NCBI GenBank assembly: GCA_023055505.1
Contig: JALIRH010000045.1
Location: forward strand, 1,116,001-1,180,000
Reading direction: 5' to 3'
DNA from: Callipepla californica brunnescens
Taxonomy: Eukaryota; Chordata; Aves; Galliformes; Odontophoridae
DNA: 64,000 nucleotides
Shown here: positions 48,575-60,857 of the stretch, piece by piece
Position numbering within the stretch: the first letter of the stretch is position 1
Layout: every line of letters starts with the position of its first letter
Translations under genes and position numbers: made by a program
Notes under the pieces: generated by a model
What the model was told of the DNA's origin: nothing
The model's database searches: none
Seen by the model: the letters and a program-made list of their open reading frames with translations, nothing else

Positions 48575-48775
48575 GGTCAGTTCTTTATGATAAGGGTGGG
48601 GAGGCCCTGGCATGGGCTGCCCAGAGAAGTGGTAGAAGCCCCATCCTTGGAGACATTCAAGGTCAGGCTGGATGGGGCTCTGATGGAGTTGTGAGTGTCC
48701 CTGTCCATTGCAGGGGATTTGAACTTAGATGACCTTTATAAGGATCCCTTCCAGTTCAAATGACTCTGTGACTGC
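48575..48775 (+). mobile_element. CR1 LINE fragment, 3' portion, well preserved
   Basis: 'tttatgataagggtggggag', 'gctgcccagagaagtggtag', 'ccatccttggagacattcaa', 'ggtcaggctggatggggctc', 'tgtccattgcaggggattt', 'gaacttagatgacctttata' and the eroded tail 'atgactctgtgactg' give about 200 bp in unbroken CR1 order. Confidence 0.95.
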
Positions 48776-49572
48776 TCTGATCTCATGTTCTCCCTGCTCC
48801 ATCCCTGCACTCAGACTCTTCAATATGGAACTGCTAAATGAGCAAACATTGGCAAAGTACAGTGGAAATAAAGGGCTTGCTGGCTCCCAGCATTCTCCTG
48901 AAATCATTTTAGAGGCCCATTTATTCATATGTGTGAATATATATACACACTTAAGTGTGTTTGGGGGTGTGAATACGTGTGTACAGGATGGAAAATGAAC
49001 AACTGAATAATGCATGAGAGAAATGGCAGATTACAATGGTTTTTCTAAAATAACTAATAGCAGCAATAAAGCAAATGCTTGAGAGAGCTGTCATCCCATT
49101 TGTCAGCCTCGAGACAGATTTTTCAGACCTGTACCTGAAGCTCCCTCATTGCATTCCACAAATAAATAAGTGTCTTGCCTTGTCTCCTCACTTCTGCCTG
49201 TTCTGCTGGTAGATGGGTGTCCTGCACCCTGTAACCCTGCACTGTGTGCACAGAACAGGTTTCTGCTCACATCTTTGCTGCAAATGGGGGGTTTGGATGT
49301 CACACTGATTTCTCTGTCATCGCCTTGTGCTCTGTGCACCAAATGCACTCTCCTTTTGCAGGTCTGCTTACAGACACAGATCAGCAGCACAGAGCATGCA
49401 AGTGGCTCAGGGTGGCTGGAAAAAAGGGGTGGTGAGCTTAAATACAATGTTAGAAGGGAAAGAGAATAGAGGACCAAAACACACACACCACAAGAAGAGA
49501 CCGTGACAGGTCAGTGTGAACAGCAGAGCTGGAAAGATGAAGACCTGAGTGTGATAAAAGGTGGGTTCAAGA
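48776..49572. other. Spacer between two CR1 pieces
   Basis: Unique sequence. A TG/CA-rich imperfect patch lies at 48930-48985 ('gtgtgaatatatatacacac', 'aagtgtgtttgggggtgtga'). No gene recognised. Confidence 0.55.
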
Positions 49573-49690
49573 GATCATAGAATCATTAAGGTCGTTAAGT
49601 CCAACTCGAACCCATCCCTGCCATGCCCAATAAGCACATCCCTCAGTGCCACATCCATGTGCTTCTTGAACACCTCCAGGTGACTCCATA
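49573..49690 (-). mobile_element. CR1 LINE fragment, 3' end
   Basis: 'gatcatagaatcattaaggt', 'cgttaagtccaactcgaacc', 'catccctgccatgcccaata', 'agcacatccctcagtgccac' and 'ttcttgaacacctccaggt' match the reverse-complement CR1 3' region. A short deletion follows 'aaggt', where 'tggaaaagac'-like text is expected. Confidence 0.93.
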
Positions 49691-52296
49691 GCTTAGAGGC
49701 AAACATGGAGCAGAAAGGGAAGAGCCAGGGGCTCCAGGTGATACATGCTGACAGGGCAGGCCTATAGACAGAAAGATAGAGAGATAGGAACTGGCCCCGA
49801 GTATAAATTGGGATGCTGCTCACGCACATTTTATAAAAGAAAAAAATAATTACTGATTAGTAGATAAAGCAGCAGTCAGAAATTTTGGAGGAAATGTGTC
49901 AGTAATGCATTCATGTCAACAGATGGAGCCTGGGAAAGCAAGAAGTAGATGTGTTCTGGCATGCAGACAGCATTCCTGAGCACATCAGTGCCCAGGTCTG
50001 CACCGTGGCGAGGGGAGATGGATGGGGAGCACCAACCATTGCAGGAAATCAGCAACCTGGTAATGAGATGTCACCATGTAAATGGCATTAACCCAGTGCT
50101 CTCTGCCCGGATGATGAAGGGTTCATGGCAGAGGCCGTGCTCCTGTACCCCTGGTCCACCTGAGCTCTCTCTGTCTCTGTCCAGTGGATCAGCCACACGA
50201 AGTTGTTTCTAAAACTCCCATCTGCCTTTCCTTCTAACAAAATGTCTCTTCCTCAGAGACAATTTCAATTTGCCAAAGCCAAAAATATCCGTGAAAAGAC
50301 TCAGTTTGATGAATCTCTTCCTGAAGGAAAAACAATTGTTGAAAAACTGTTGAAAGCCCATTTTGTCATTTCCGACAAAAACAGTATTTCTTGTTTGGAA
50401 TAACTTTTAGCTTATAAGCATAACTTAGTTTATGCTACGAGTGTTTTTTAAAGGTCAGATGGAAATAAACAGCTTGAAGACCCAATGTTTTGACTGGTTC
50501 AAGTTTTTCATTCCTCAGCTGGTGATAAAAGACATGAGATTTTTGATTCTTGCTTCCAGTTCGAAATGGGAAAACTACATAAAGATTCTCTTGAGATGAA
50601 AGGACAGCTCCTATGCAGCCCAAATCCCACCTGAATTTTCTTTTAGGGCAAGGAAACACATAAAGAAGAAAGGATGGTGATCATTCAGTGGTGGCCTGCT
50701 GAGAAATGCAGTGCTGCAGGGTTCTGTGCAAGGGCCAAGTGCTACAGCATCTCTGGGGATCACAAGCATCCCAGGAATGGCTCTGCTTCCACTACCTCAT
50801 CTTCCTGTGGGTATGAATGTATTTTTATTTTCAGGTGTGTTTGAGGGGTTTTTACTATCTTTAGATCAGATTTTCTCCCTGGTTCTTTCCCACAAGCCCC
50901 AGGGGATGCAAGATGGCAGCTTGGAGTCCCAGGAATGTTTTGGAGTTCAAGGTCAGCGTTCTCATGCTCTGGCACTCCTTTGTTTCAGATGAGGTGCTGG
51001 CTTCTCCTCTCCAAACAGCATTGCCTGGGAGACATCCCTTTAACAAAGCACACTGTCTTTTTCCCAAGATCATTGCTACCGAGACACAGCCTTTCCAGAG
51101 GAATGTCAAACACTGTTTGGATAGCACCATCTCTCCAATCCACAGGGTGGGCATGGAGCAGGTGGGACATTTTCCAAACCCTTGGAGAGAACAAGGCCTC
51201 CTAGAAATTGTAGCCCATGAACATGCATGCATATATCCTGAATGGGAAGCCATATGAATGGTGACAAATCACCAACCAAGACAGAAATATTTCCTGGGCT
51301 CCCAGGTTTTTGATTGTGGCATGAAGCACAAAACCTCAGCCTCAGAGTGAAGCATTCCCTGCCCACATTGCCTGGAGCTCTCAATCAGAGTCATTCTGCT
51401 TAACACAGTGAGAGGTTCCTAACCAGCATCTTTCATTTCCTTTTTCCCCTTTCAATCAGCTGATTCTTCCACAAGTCTGTCCATAGGCAAATATTTCTGC
51501 CCTTGGTAAGAGAGAATTCACCCTGATCTCTGAGAGCAGTCCCTTTCTGATGGCAAAGGGCTCCACAGAGTAGAGAAGGTACTTTAAATATTAATGACAA
51601 GAAAACAAATGGAGATTCACTAAACGTTGCCACAGTGAAACATCGGCTACAAAGCTCTGCAATAATTAGCCATTAGGAAACTGAGCTACAGTTCTGCAGG
51701 ATTTCTCCTAACCACTTACAGAGCACTTCCCTTTGTCTTCCAAGTTCCCAGCCCTGCTGGTCCCAGGCTGGGGACATGCCTCCTCTTCCTTGGTGGATGA
51801 CACCAGTCCCAGTCAGACTACTGAGCCGAACACAGCTCAGCAACCTCCACATCCTCTCCCTGCTTTGCTGTTGCTTGTTTTCCCCTCCAGTTGATGTCTT
51901 GTTAAAGGAAACCCAGGAGGTTTGTGCAGATCTCCCGAGGGTGGCTGTGCTCTCCCCAGCAAAGCCTCCAATAACTTCCTCCTCGTGTGAAGTTGCTGCT
52001 CACTTTCTACTTCAAGAAGTTCTTAGTACCGACAGCCCTAAGCAGAAGATAACCCAGAAGAGTTGGCTTCCACCCTGCCTGAAATACAAGTTGCGTTATT
52101 GGTGTAGAGTGTTGCTGCATCTTTCCTTTGGGAGAATGAAATTTTTTTATCAGGCAGCTTATAAAAGCCAAAGATGCAAAGCCTTCTTCTCTGGAGGGAG
52201 TTCAGCAGCTTACTCCATGCTGAGCAGGAACCTGTTGAGAATTCACCAGGGTACTACCAAAGTCCATGCCTTTAAAATGTCATTCTATGTGTTTCT

Positions 52297-52324
52297 GTTT
52301 TTTTTGTTTGTTTTTTTTTTTTTT
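52297..52324. repeat. T-rich tract
   Basis: Long T-runs interrupted by G. It makes the phenylalanine-rich end of the open frame covering it. Confidence 0.85.
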
Positions 52325-55300
52325 CTTCCTATTTAGAAATAAGAGTTTTTTGACATTTCAGTGGAGAGAGAAGCATTTCCTGAAAAGCAACAGTGGAAAA
52401 AATGCAACAGAAGATAAAATTGCAAAGGTTTCGTTTTAGCTGTTTGAAACCTGCACCTCTGTCTGGGTGAGAAAGGAGTTTTTTCATCTCAGATTTCAGT
52501 GGAAATATTTTCATCAGAAAACAGCAGCATGGAAAATTCTTCTTTCTCCTGAATGGTCTTCAGTAGTGGAGAAAAAAAGAACTTCACCATTATGAAAGAC
52601 AAACTGTGGGCAAGTGTAAAGGGATTACAGACTGCGGGCTCACAGCATGAGGTTGGCATGGGAACCCAAGATCTGTTCTATACTGCAATGGGATCTGGGT
52701 TGAAATTCCCCCTCCAGATTGGTCTAGACTCCATTCTTGCATCAATCAGTAGGACTGGGAGGTTGAGGCTGCTGGAAGCAATTAATTGGCTTTACAGATA
52801 GCTGGAGAGAAGGAAGCATCTTCCTTACTCTCTTGTCCCTTCCAGGACAAGTCTAAGACTGGGACCAGTGAGTGACTGGGAACTGTGTGTCTGAATATGA
52901 CCTCGGGTCTCGGGAAAATATAACAGCCAGCCCAAGAGTCAGCTGTCTCTGATTAATGGAGACAAGTTTGAGCAGCCAACAAACTGATAAAAATACAAGA
53001 TGAAAATACAGACCGCTACGTCCACAACAGTTCCAGGGCTTTTGTTTTTTAAACAAGTGCAAAAGATTCACAGTTTTGTTTGCTTGCTACAAAACAACAG
53101 AGAAAGATCTTTCCCCAGATGTACTCTATTTGCTGCTGGGCTCTGCTATTTGGATAGAGAATCTAATTCATTTGTTTGCCTGGAGAGAAATTCAATAGAG
53201 AAGAGAGGTGGGATCAATACCGGAGCGGCATCGGACCCACATGCTGCAGACAGGCTGTGCTCAAAAAGAATGAGGCCCAAAGCAGCAGGACTCAGAGCTT
53301 TCAGAGAGCCAGAAGGAGCAGCTTGGTGCTGGTACCATAGTTATTACATTTCCCGTTATTTATAAGACCAAGGGCTGAGAGCCTGTGACCTGATTGTGCC
53401 AGGTGTGGTACAAACTACAGAATGAGGATGGAGGGGTGGAGGCTTTGCAGGAGGGCTATGGGGAGGGCAGAGCAGGGATGTCTGAAGCAGAGAAGGGGTG
53501 GCGAAGATCCCCAGGTGGGTGTCAGAAGCCTGCAAAGCCCAAACACGTATTGCATGCTTGGGATGACAGGAGGAACTCAGACATGGGAGAGAACATGGGC
53601 GAGGACAGCCCAGACATAAATGTGATGGCAAAACTCCTTTTTACTTCAGTATCCATGACAAGTGTTGCCTCCCTAACCACAGTACACCATCCTCAGTTCC
53701 ATCAGAGTCCATTGTTTCCTCCTCAGCCTAGCACAGGTCAGACTGGTCTCTATTTACTGTTTCACAGCAAGAAAGCAGCACAAATACACACTGTAGTTTT
53801 AATGCTGATTCTGAGCCCCTGACAGAGCAGCTCTGCCCAAAATCCTCCTGCTGAGCAAACAGCTCGAGTAGCAACAGAAGCTGTGGGACAGTTCGCTTGA
53901 AGAGGGGAGTTAAGACATGGTGACCTCGGTTAGAAGGAACCTGGAAGCCTGGAAAACAGTTTACATTACATGAATTCAGCAGCAAGAGAAGGAGAGCTTC
54001 TCTCTGTAGCCACTTTCACACTTGCCTCTCCCATGCTGCCTCTGTTTGCAGATGATTTTATTCATCTAAAGCTGAAAACCTATGGGCATGTCAGTTTTTC
54101 AGCAAAAATTTATTAATACATAAATATCCCCAGCATTTTTTTTTTGTTTAAATCTGAGAAAATGCTTCCTCCCTTCAGCCCAAGAAAAAATCCATGCAGC
54201 CCTCGAAGAAATCACTTTGCTCATACACAGAGCAGAAGGCACTAAATAAATAAATTCCAGGCATAGGAACAGATTTTGCAGAAATGCTGGTAGCAAAGTC
54301 TCCAGGTGGTACCCAGTGCTGTTGGCTGGGTGGTGGTGAAGCTGTGAGTGTCAGCAGCCTCCTGGGGCATGCCAGAGATTTCTGCAAGTCCATGGCAGTG
54401 GCTGATGTGAGGAAATCAAGTTGTGTTTATGGTGGAATCCTCCATGTCCTAAGGTCAGTGCTTAATGACATCTTTGGAAAGGGCAGGAGGGAGAGGACGT
54501 GCACTAAGCCACATGAAGGTACTGTGTTTATGTGCAGCATCTGTATAGATGAATACGTCAACTGCTTTCTGCAGCAGTTTGAAACTGAAAACAACTCACA
54601 GGTGTCAAAAACCTTTTCTGAGATGAGGAGAGTGAGTGGAGCTTGTCAGCAAGGAGCAGCTCCATGCTGCTGATACCCACATATATGGACACTCCACTTG
54701 GGCCACAGCCGGTGGCACACACAGGGTGAGTCCAGCTGTGCTATTCCACCTCCCCCTCTGTACACTGAATGCTGATTTCATTTGTAATACTCCCAAAGCG
54801 AAACCTTGAGGGATTTTGGCACACATCAGGAACTGATCTCAAGGTATGCTCCCTAAAGGAGTCTCTACAAAATCGAACAAAGAAACAAACGAAAATAAAC
54901 ACACTAAAAATCTGTCGTTGGAAAATGCCCTAGGAAAGACAGAAAGCTGCAGAACACAGTGCACAACCTGACATTCACTCCAAATGCATCTTTCCTGGTG
55001 CTGTTTTGCCATAGGAGCAGACCTGGTGTGGAACAGCAACCAAGCATCTCCAGATTGTTGTGCAGCTCTGTGCTTTTGGGTACGAAGCCACAGGCTGAGC
55101 CACCGTCTTTGTTTCATTTCTTCTTTTCCTTAGCGTTAAATACCAATCAAGGTGCTGCTGCAGAAGGCTTTGGGCATTATTTCACTGAAAAATATTCTCC
55201 TCCTCCTTCTTGGTTTCTTCCTCCTGATTGCCGTTCTTCTTGCTAGCTGTATTTGCATGAAAATAAGGTTTTATTGCTTATGTCCCTAGTGTGGTATCGC

Positions 55301-58100
55301 ATTTAGAAGCTGCAATTATTATAAAAACTACAGGTGATGAATACGCTTCTGGAACAGATGTCCATAGTAATTAAAAAATGTGGGAATACTTCTGTCGGTG
55401 TTAGTGCAACGGACAGCACTGCTTCTGGGCAGAACCTTTCCCATGAGGGGCTCACAGCCACCACATCCCCCCACAGGGCTGCAGTTCCTCGTGAAAGCAA
55501 AACAGGCCTGGCAGGACCTTCTTATTTCAGACCCTGCTGCTTTCCATCAGCTTCCCAGGAGCTCGGGAGCCATTTCTGAGCACACAGCTTCAGCATCAGG
55601 CTGAGCAGGGAGCTCCATGTTCAGCACCTCGAGCCGCGCACAGCTCCTCGCAGCATCCCTGAGCATCAGCCTGGGAAGGCCTCAGCTGTTAAATCCTAAC
55701 GCCTGCAATCAAAGGTGTTGTGACATCACCTGTAAAAAAAGGTAGTCAGGCTGTAAAACGTGTCCTTCTGCATGAGAACGCTGTGCCTGGGAAGCGCAGG
55801 AGGGATTGAGAGAGCCCTGAGGCAGAGCCGTGGTGTGATTAATGACACTTTCCTCATTGCCTTTCCCTGCTGGCAATGTGCATATTGGAAATGCCTTGAT
55901 CAATGCAGATTACAGGATCAAGTCTTCATCTTCTTTCAAATCTGGGCTGTAATGCGTTTCCTTTGCTTTCACTGAGCCGTTAAATGCCTGCCTTTTTCCT
56001 TCTGTTTTAATTATTTACCGTACTAACATCATTAGTTCCCAAGCATGTCTTGGGTGGCATTTGTTTGTGTTACAAGACACGGATCAAACTAGTATTGATT
56101 TTGAATGTTTCATCTTCATTTAGAAGTAACTGTAGGTAAGTCATCCAGTGTAAGAATTACAGGATTTGATTCCTGAACAGAGACATAACCTCTCTGTCCT
56201 TCAATACTGATGGCGCTGGTGGAAGGGGAGCTGCCACATTAAACTTTTGTTCCACTTCTCCACTCTCTTCACATGCTCTACTTTGAGACAAATCCAAGAC
56301 AGGCATTGGCTGTGGGACCTATTAGCACTAATTGCCTCCCAGGGTAACATCAAACATCCAGACCACTAAAACGTCCTGCTCTGTTTTCATTACAGCCATT
56401 TAGTTTCATGGGAAGAAGTGTGGGGAACTTTTCCAGGGAAAGGTAATACGTGTAAATTGAAAATGTAATGGGATATTGGGACACATTATGCCCAGCAGGT
56501 CTGCCAGATGTGATTAAATTCTGTTCCTTTACAAAATGATAACAGGGCTCAGTGCAAAATAAAATCCTCAATTCTTCTTACATTAGCATTAACCCAACCC
56601 AGTGTGGTGGTATAGTCCAAATCAAAATCAGCTTTGTCTCTCTCCTGCTTCTAGAGTGCAAAGATAGGATGCTTGTGGTTTCAGACATCACAATGGAATG
56701 TGATTGCTGTGAGTTCCCAATTATTCGACCTGACTGAAAGCCTTATTTGTATTTGCTTTGGTTTTTTCCTGATATTCAATAACTGTTGTCTGAAATCAGC
56801 TGCTTACGCTGGCTCTAACCGCTCAGAAAACCCCTGGGCAGGAGCTGGATTGGAGATACATTGGATCCAGACCACCATAAAGCTGGGAAGTGTTACTGAA
56901 CCCTATGCAGAGAGAGGGCGCGACGGTCCTAAGAGACGGGGAAGCAACCAAACACCTTTTCCTTTTGTCTCCTCCTATTCCCCATTAGCTCAGCATTATC
57001 CAATGTTATGCTGTGAACGTGTACTAAATTCAGCTGGATCCAGTCCCACTGCTGTAACCAATGTTTCCCACTTGACTGCGTTTAAACCTTCCTCTAAGCA
57101 CAACACACAAATAATAAAACTAGGAACATCACTAGAAGACTCTCAGAGCCCCTGTGGACCAATTTCTTCCTGTTTTGTTTCTTTTGCACAGTCTGGTTAG
57201 GGTAATCAAACAATCTGGGGCTTGCTATTGACCCAACCTAATTGCTCCTACCAGTGCTGCAGGCATAAAACACCAGGTTCTCTGATTCAGGCCAAATCTC
57301 CACGGCTTCTTAGCCTTATCCTCTCTCTTCTCAGCTGTCTGCAAAGCTAGTGGCAGGGATCTCAGCGTCTTTGGCTCTGTGTAGCCACCCCAGACAAAGA
57401 GCACTGTGAGCACCTTAGGGCTCAGACTGCTTGTCCCATCAGCATGTTAAGGGAAACAGAAGAGGAAAGGACCACGCTGGCAAGAAGGCAAGAAATATTT
57501 GTATACATAGGAGGGGCCCCAAGCTGGATACACAACACCCTCTGAGAATTTATGGGATATCTTCAATTGCAGACACTCTGGGAGGGAGGAGAAAAGAAAG
57601 GTTTTTTGCCCTAGATAAGGGACAATTTAATAAAGGAGTGTAAGATTATTGCCTCCTATTTTACATTATGAGCTTTCATGCTTACAGAATGGGCAAATTA
57701 AATTAACAGGTCCTGAGAAGGGCAGTATCTCCAGAGAATTTTCATGAAGATACTGAGCTGCACACATTAACCACATTTTGCTCTCAGGCCAAGGGAAGTG
57801 GCTGCTTAAGGGAACTAAGCAGCAGCACTGGCTCTGGAGGTGGTAATCACATGTGAAATTTGGAGCCCTGCAAGGCTGCAGCCCATCAGATAACACATTT
57901 CAGGCTGGAGAAGATGAGGAGAGAGAAATCAAGTGCAGGAAGCAAGCATTTCTGGAGTTATTTTAACAGTGTGAAGTTTAATTTCAGATGATGAGAAAAT
58001 CCTTTTTAATTGTCTCTCTTTATGGGAGACAGGGCACTAGACAGCACAGTCAAAGGAAGACCAAGGCACTACGTGTCTCTTCCAAAATCATCTGTGTGCA

Positions 58101-58436
58101 ATGTCCACCAGCTTGCAGATACAAGAAACTGAGAAAACAAACCAAGAGAAGGCAACAGATCTGATGCTTTTAGAATACCAGTTTTTCAGTTTCAGCCTAG
58201 ATTTCCTAAACTGGGAAGGTCAGGAAATGAATGGTGAATCAACACAAGATATCAGCTCGTTCTTTGTAGCTCCTGCAAAATGGAGGCAACGAATGGGAGA
58301 AAAGCAGTGCTGGGAACACATCGGTCTGGCTTTGAGGACTCTCAAATATCAGGGCAGTAAAATGGAGCAGTTGTTGGAAGAGAAAGCCATAGACACAATT
58401 AAAGATGCATCAAAAACCCAATGCAGCACAGGATGA
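58101..58436 (+). CDS. Doubtful 111-codon open frame, protein-like composition
   Basis: I do not recognise it. The frame begins MSTSLQIQETEKTNQEK, is rich in E, K and Q with spaced hydrophobic residues, and has an aromatic block (YQFFSFSLDF) and a charged C-terminal segment (MEQLLEEKAIDTIKD) that could form a helix. There is no upstream promoter signal, no flanking splice context that I trust, and no neighbour in the same sense. Purine-rich DNA alone gives E/K-rich frames, so chance or an old retroelement scrap remains the likelier explanation. Confidence 0.08.
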   Translation: MSTSLQIQETEKTNQEKATDLMLLEYQFFSFSLDFLNWEGQEMNGESTQDISSFFVAPAKWRQRMGEKQCWEHIGLALRTLKYQGSKMEQLLEEKAIDTIKDASKTQCSTG

Positions 58437-59828
58437 GAGCTCCAGACCTCCTGAGATCTAGCAGCTTTGAACTGGAAGTTAGAGCTGGACAGACCCCAGT
58501 AAAGCTTAATCCTGCAAGATAGGCTGACAAGCTCTTTCAGCACAGGTCTAAAGGAAGCACAAGCTGATCTACGAACACTTTGCTCTTTCCTCATCACTGC
58601 AGGATCCCCACAGCTCTCATCAGTGCATTAAACAGTGTGCTTACCATTTATCATGTGACATTTTTCCTGTAGCTGGAGGGAGAAGTTGTATCTGCCAGAA
58701 AATGCCCTTTCACTAAGTGGTATTTTTCTTCTCAATATATGGCCACATCCTTTGCAGTCTGAACAGGAGATAAGAGATCTAACATGCTGAGGGACACCCC
58801 ATGTGCAGCGTGCTCCTGATGATGCTCCCAGCTGCAGCTGACCCTATGCTTTAACTTGGGCAACCTGTGCTCTTTAAACAGGACGCTCACAAAAAACACC
58901 AAAATATATTATATTGACTGAGCCCATTTTGGGGCTTGACACCCAGCCCGTGTTTCTGAGCATCGTTCTTGGGGCTGGGACTTCACAGCCAGGGTTCCTG
59001 GTGTGGTGGAAGCAAAGTGATTTTGGGGAAACCTTTCATTTGTTGCTTGCTCAAGGATGACAGCAGGCAGGCAGGGAGTGTGTGTGTTCTGTGCCCTAAA
59101 GCTATCGCTTTGTTACTCTGGGCAGAGAAAAAGTTCTCAGGAGAGAGGAGTAGCAACTAGAAGCTGAGGCTGACCTTCAGGCTATATAGGTTTGTCACAT
59201 CTGTTGTTCTCTTTTCAAAGCAAGACTCCTGGGGAGAGCTAATGCCCTTTATCAGACCAGCAACTCTCTTTTCAGCTGTGGACAATGGGACCAGTGCAAT
59301 GCCTCATGCAGAACTCTTCCCTCTGCCTCCACTTTCTTTCTCATGTGGCTTCAAGAGCAAAAACACCTGAATGCAGACAGAAGAAAAGAGAAAGAGGAAA
59401 CAAGATAAACTGCATAATCCCACTTCAAAGGCTCCTTGAGCTGGGTGACTCTGGACGTCCCCTGTTCCCACACGTGTCCCCATGTGCCTGCTGTGTGCAG
59501 GGCCAGGCAGATGGGGTGCAGGGAGCAGGGGCTGCCACGTGCTTCCAAAGTCCTCTGGCGAAGCTGCCAGGCTTACATCATTCTTTCTTCTTTTCCTGCC
59601 TGCCTGTGGATGCAATCTTTAGCTGTCAGCTGAAAGCAGCGTCCTCGGTCTGTCCCAAAACCTGTGAATTGCTGTTGGTGTGAATGTGGCATCATGTGCA
59701 ATGCCAGAGCTAGCAGCCTCCTTGGGGACCATAGCATCACACACAGGGAGGGTGGGAGACAGGGCAAAGCAAGGGCTGGGGTCTGGAGATGACTCACGTC
59801 TGCTATCGACTTCAGCCTCATTTCTCCA

Positions 59829-59880
59829 CGTCTCAGTTTCTTTATCTAAAATGGGAGCGGTGTTCCATTTCATTCTGGGA
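59829..59880 (+). mobile_element. Possible MIR/CORE-SINE relic
   Basis: 'cacgtctcagtttctttatc' then 'taaaatgggagcggtg' resembles the MIR phrase 'cctcagtttcctcatctgtaaaatgggga'. It is short and diverged. Confidence 0.35.
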
Positions 59881-60611
59881 GATAGAAGTGAAGGAGGCTA
59901 GGTAGGAATTAACAGCTTTTCCAAATACGGTGTCGCTAAAAGCTTTTGAAGAGACATAGAAAAAGATTTATATTTCAGTATCTGACAAACAGAAGAAAGG
60001 ATGTGTCTGCTTGATCTGTGCTTCTGTCATGCCTTCATTAAATATGTGAGACCACTAAATGATGCTTTCCAAAGACCCTGAAGAAGAAAGAGGAGCCAAA
60101 GGAGGAGGTTAAGCAAAACAAGTTTGTCTATCAAAATAATTTTTTGCATATAAGCAGAGCTTTTTAGTCTAAGAAGGATGTTCACAAAACATGAGTTCTA
60201 TCCAAGAAAAGGTTCTGTTGTAAAATGAAAAGTCATTTCTTGGCTAAAAAGTAGTTTCAGACCCAAAAAGGTGTTTACTTCTTGGTGATGAATCAACATC
60301 TTCAGTGAATACTACTTCCACCAAAGCTATCAGATCTTATGGGTGATACAGAAACTACTGGTAAGGGAAAAATCCAAAGAACAAACAAATATTCTTAAAT
60401 TTTAGACATGTCCTATTCACAAAGAACTGATTTGCCAGAAAGCAACATGGAAAAGGCAGGAACACAACCTGCACTCCCATCCGTGCCAACCTAACACCCT
60501 CTGTGCTCTCTCCTTTTCACCTCTCACTTATCAACAGGGCTAAGGAGGAGGTGAGGATGGAGGGCTAGTCCTATTGCCTGGTGAGAGAGACTGCCACCAG
60601 GAGTTCTTTTC

Positions 60612-60857
60612 ATAGAACAATAGAATTGTTTGAGCTGGAAGAGACCTTCAAAGGCCATCTAGTCCAACTCCCCTGCAGTGGTTCAGGTGAGGTCTCACAG
60701 GTGCAGACCAGAGGGGTAAAATCTCATCCCTTACTCTGCTGACCATGCTGCTTTGGGTGCAGCTCAGGATACAATTGGTACTCTGGGATGTGAAGGCACA
60801 ATCCTGGCTCATGTACAGCTTTCCAGCAGTACCCCCAAATTCTTTTCAGCGAGGCTG
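60612..60857 (-). mobile_element. CR1 LINE with internal deletion
   Basis: Left part 'catagaacaatagaattgtt', 'tgagctggaagagaccttca' and 'tctagtccaactcccctgca' is the CR1 3' end. It passes directly into 'gaggtctcacaggtgcagac', 'agctcaggatacaattggta', 'ctggctcatgtacagctttc' and 'agcagtacccccaaattctt', the reverse complement of the pol C-terminal coding end. The 3' UTR text expected between them is missing, so a few hundred bases have been deleted within the copy. Confidence 0.9.

Larger units (their letters stand above)
49691..60611. other. Eleven kilobases of unique noncoding sequence
   Basis: No CR1 and no gene recognised. It holds a T-rich tract at 52297-52324, a possible MIR relic at 59829-59880, and three open frames (50203-50403, 56673-57200, 58101-58436) that look somewhat protein-like but match no family I know. 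The 186-codon frame at 51776-52336 shows no domain and ends in the T-rich tract. Confidence 0.55.

Noticed and set aside
48930..48985. Possible TG/AT microsatellite
   Set aside because: The alternating purine-pyrimidine text is too imperfect to call a repeat array with a unit and copy number.
51776..52336. 186-codon plus-strand open frame
   Set aside because: No recognisable domain. It ends in phenylalanines from a T-rich tract, and its length is within chance expectation.
57445..57665. Possible solo LTR starting TGTTAA and ending TTTTACA with AATAAA inside
   Set aside because: The flanking bases do not form a target-site duplication and no TATA box, primer-binding site or polypurine tract is evident.
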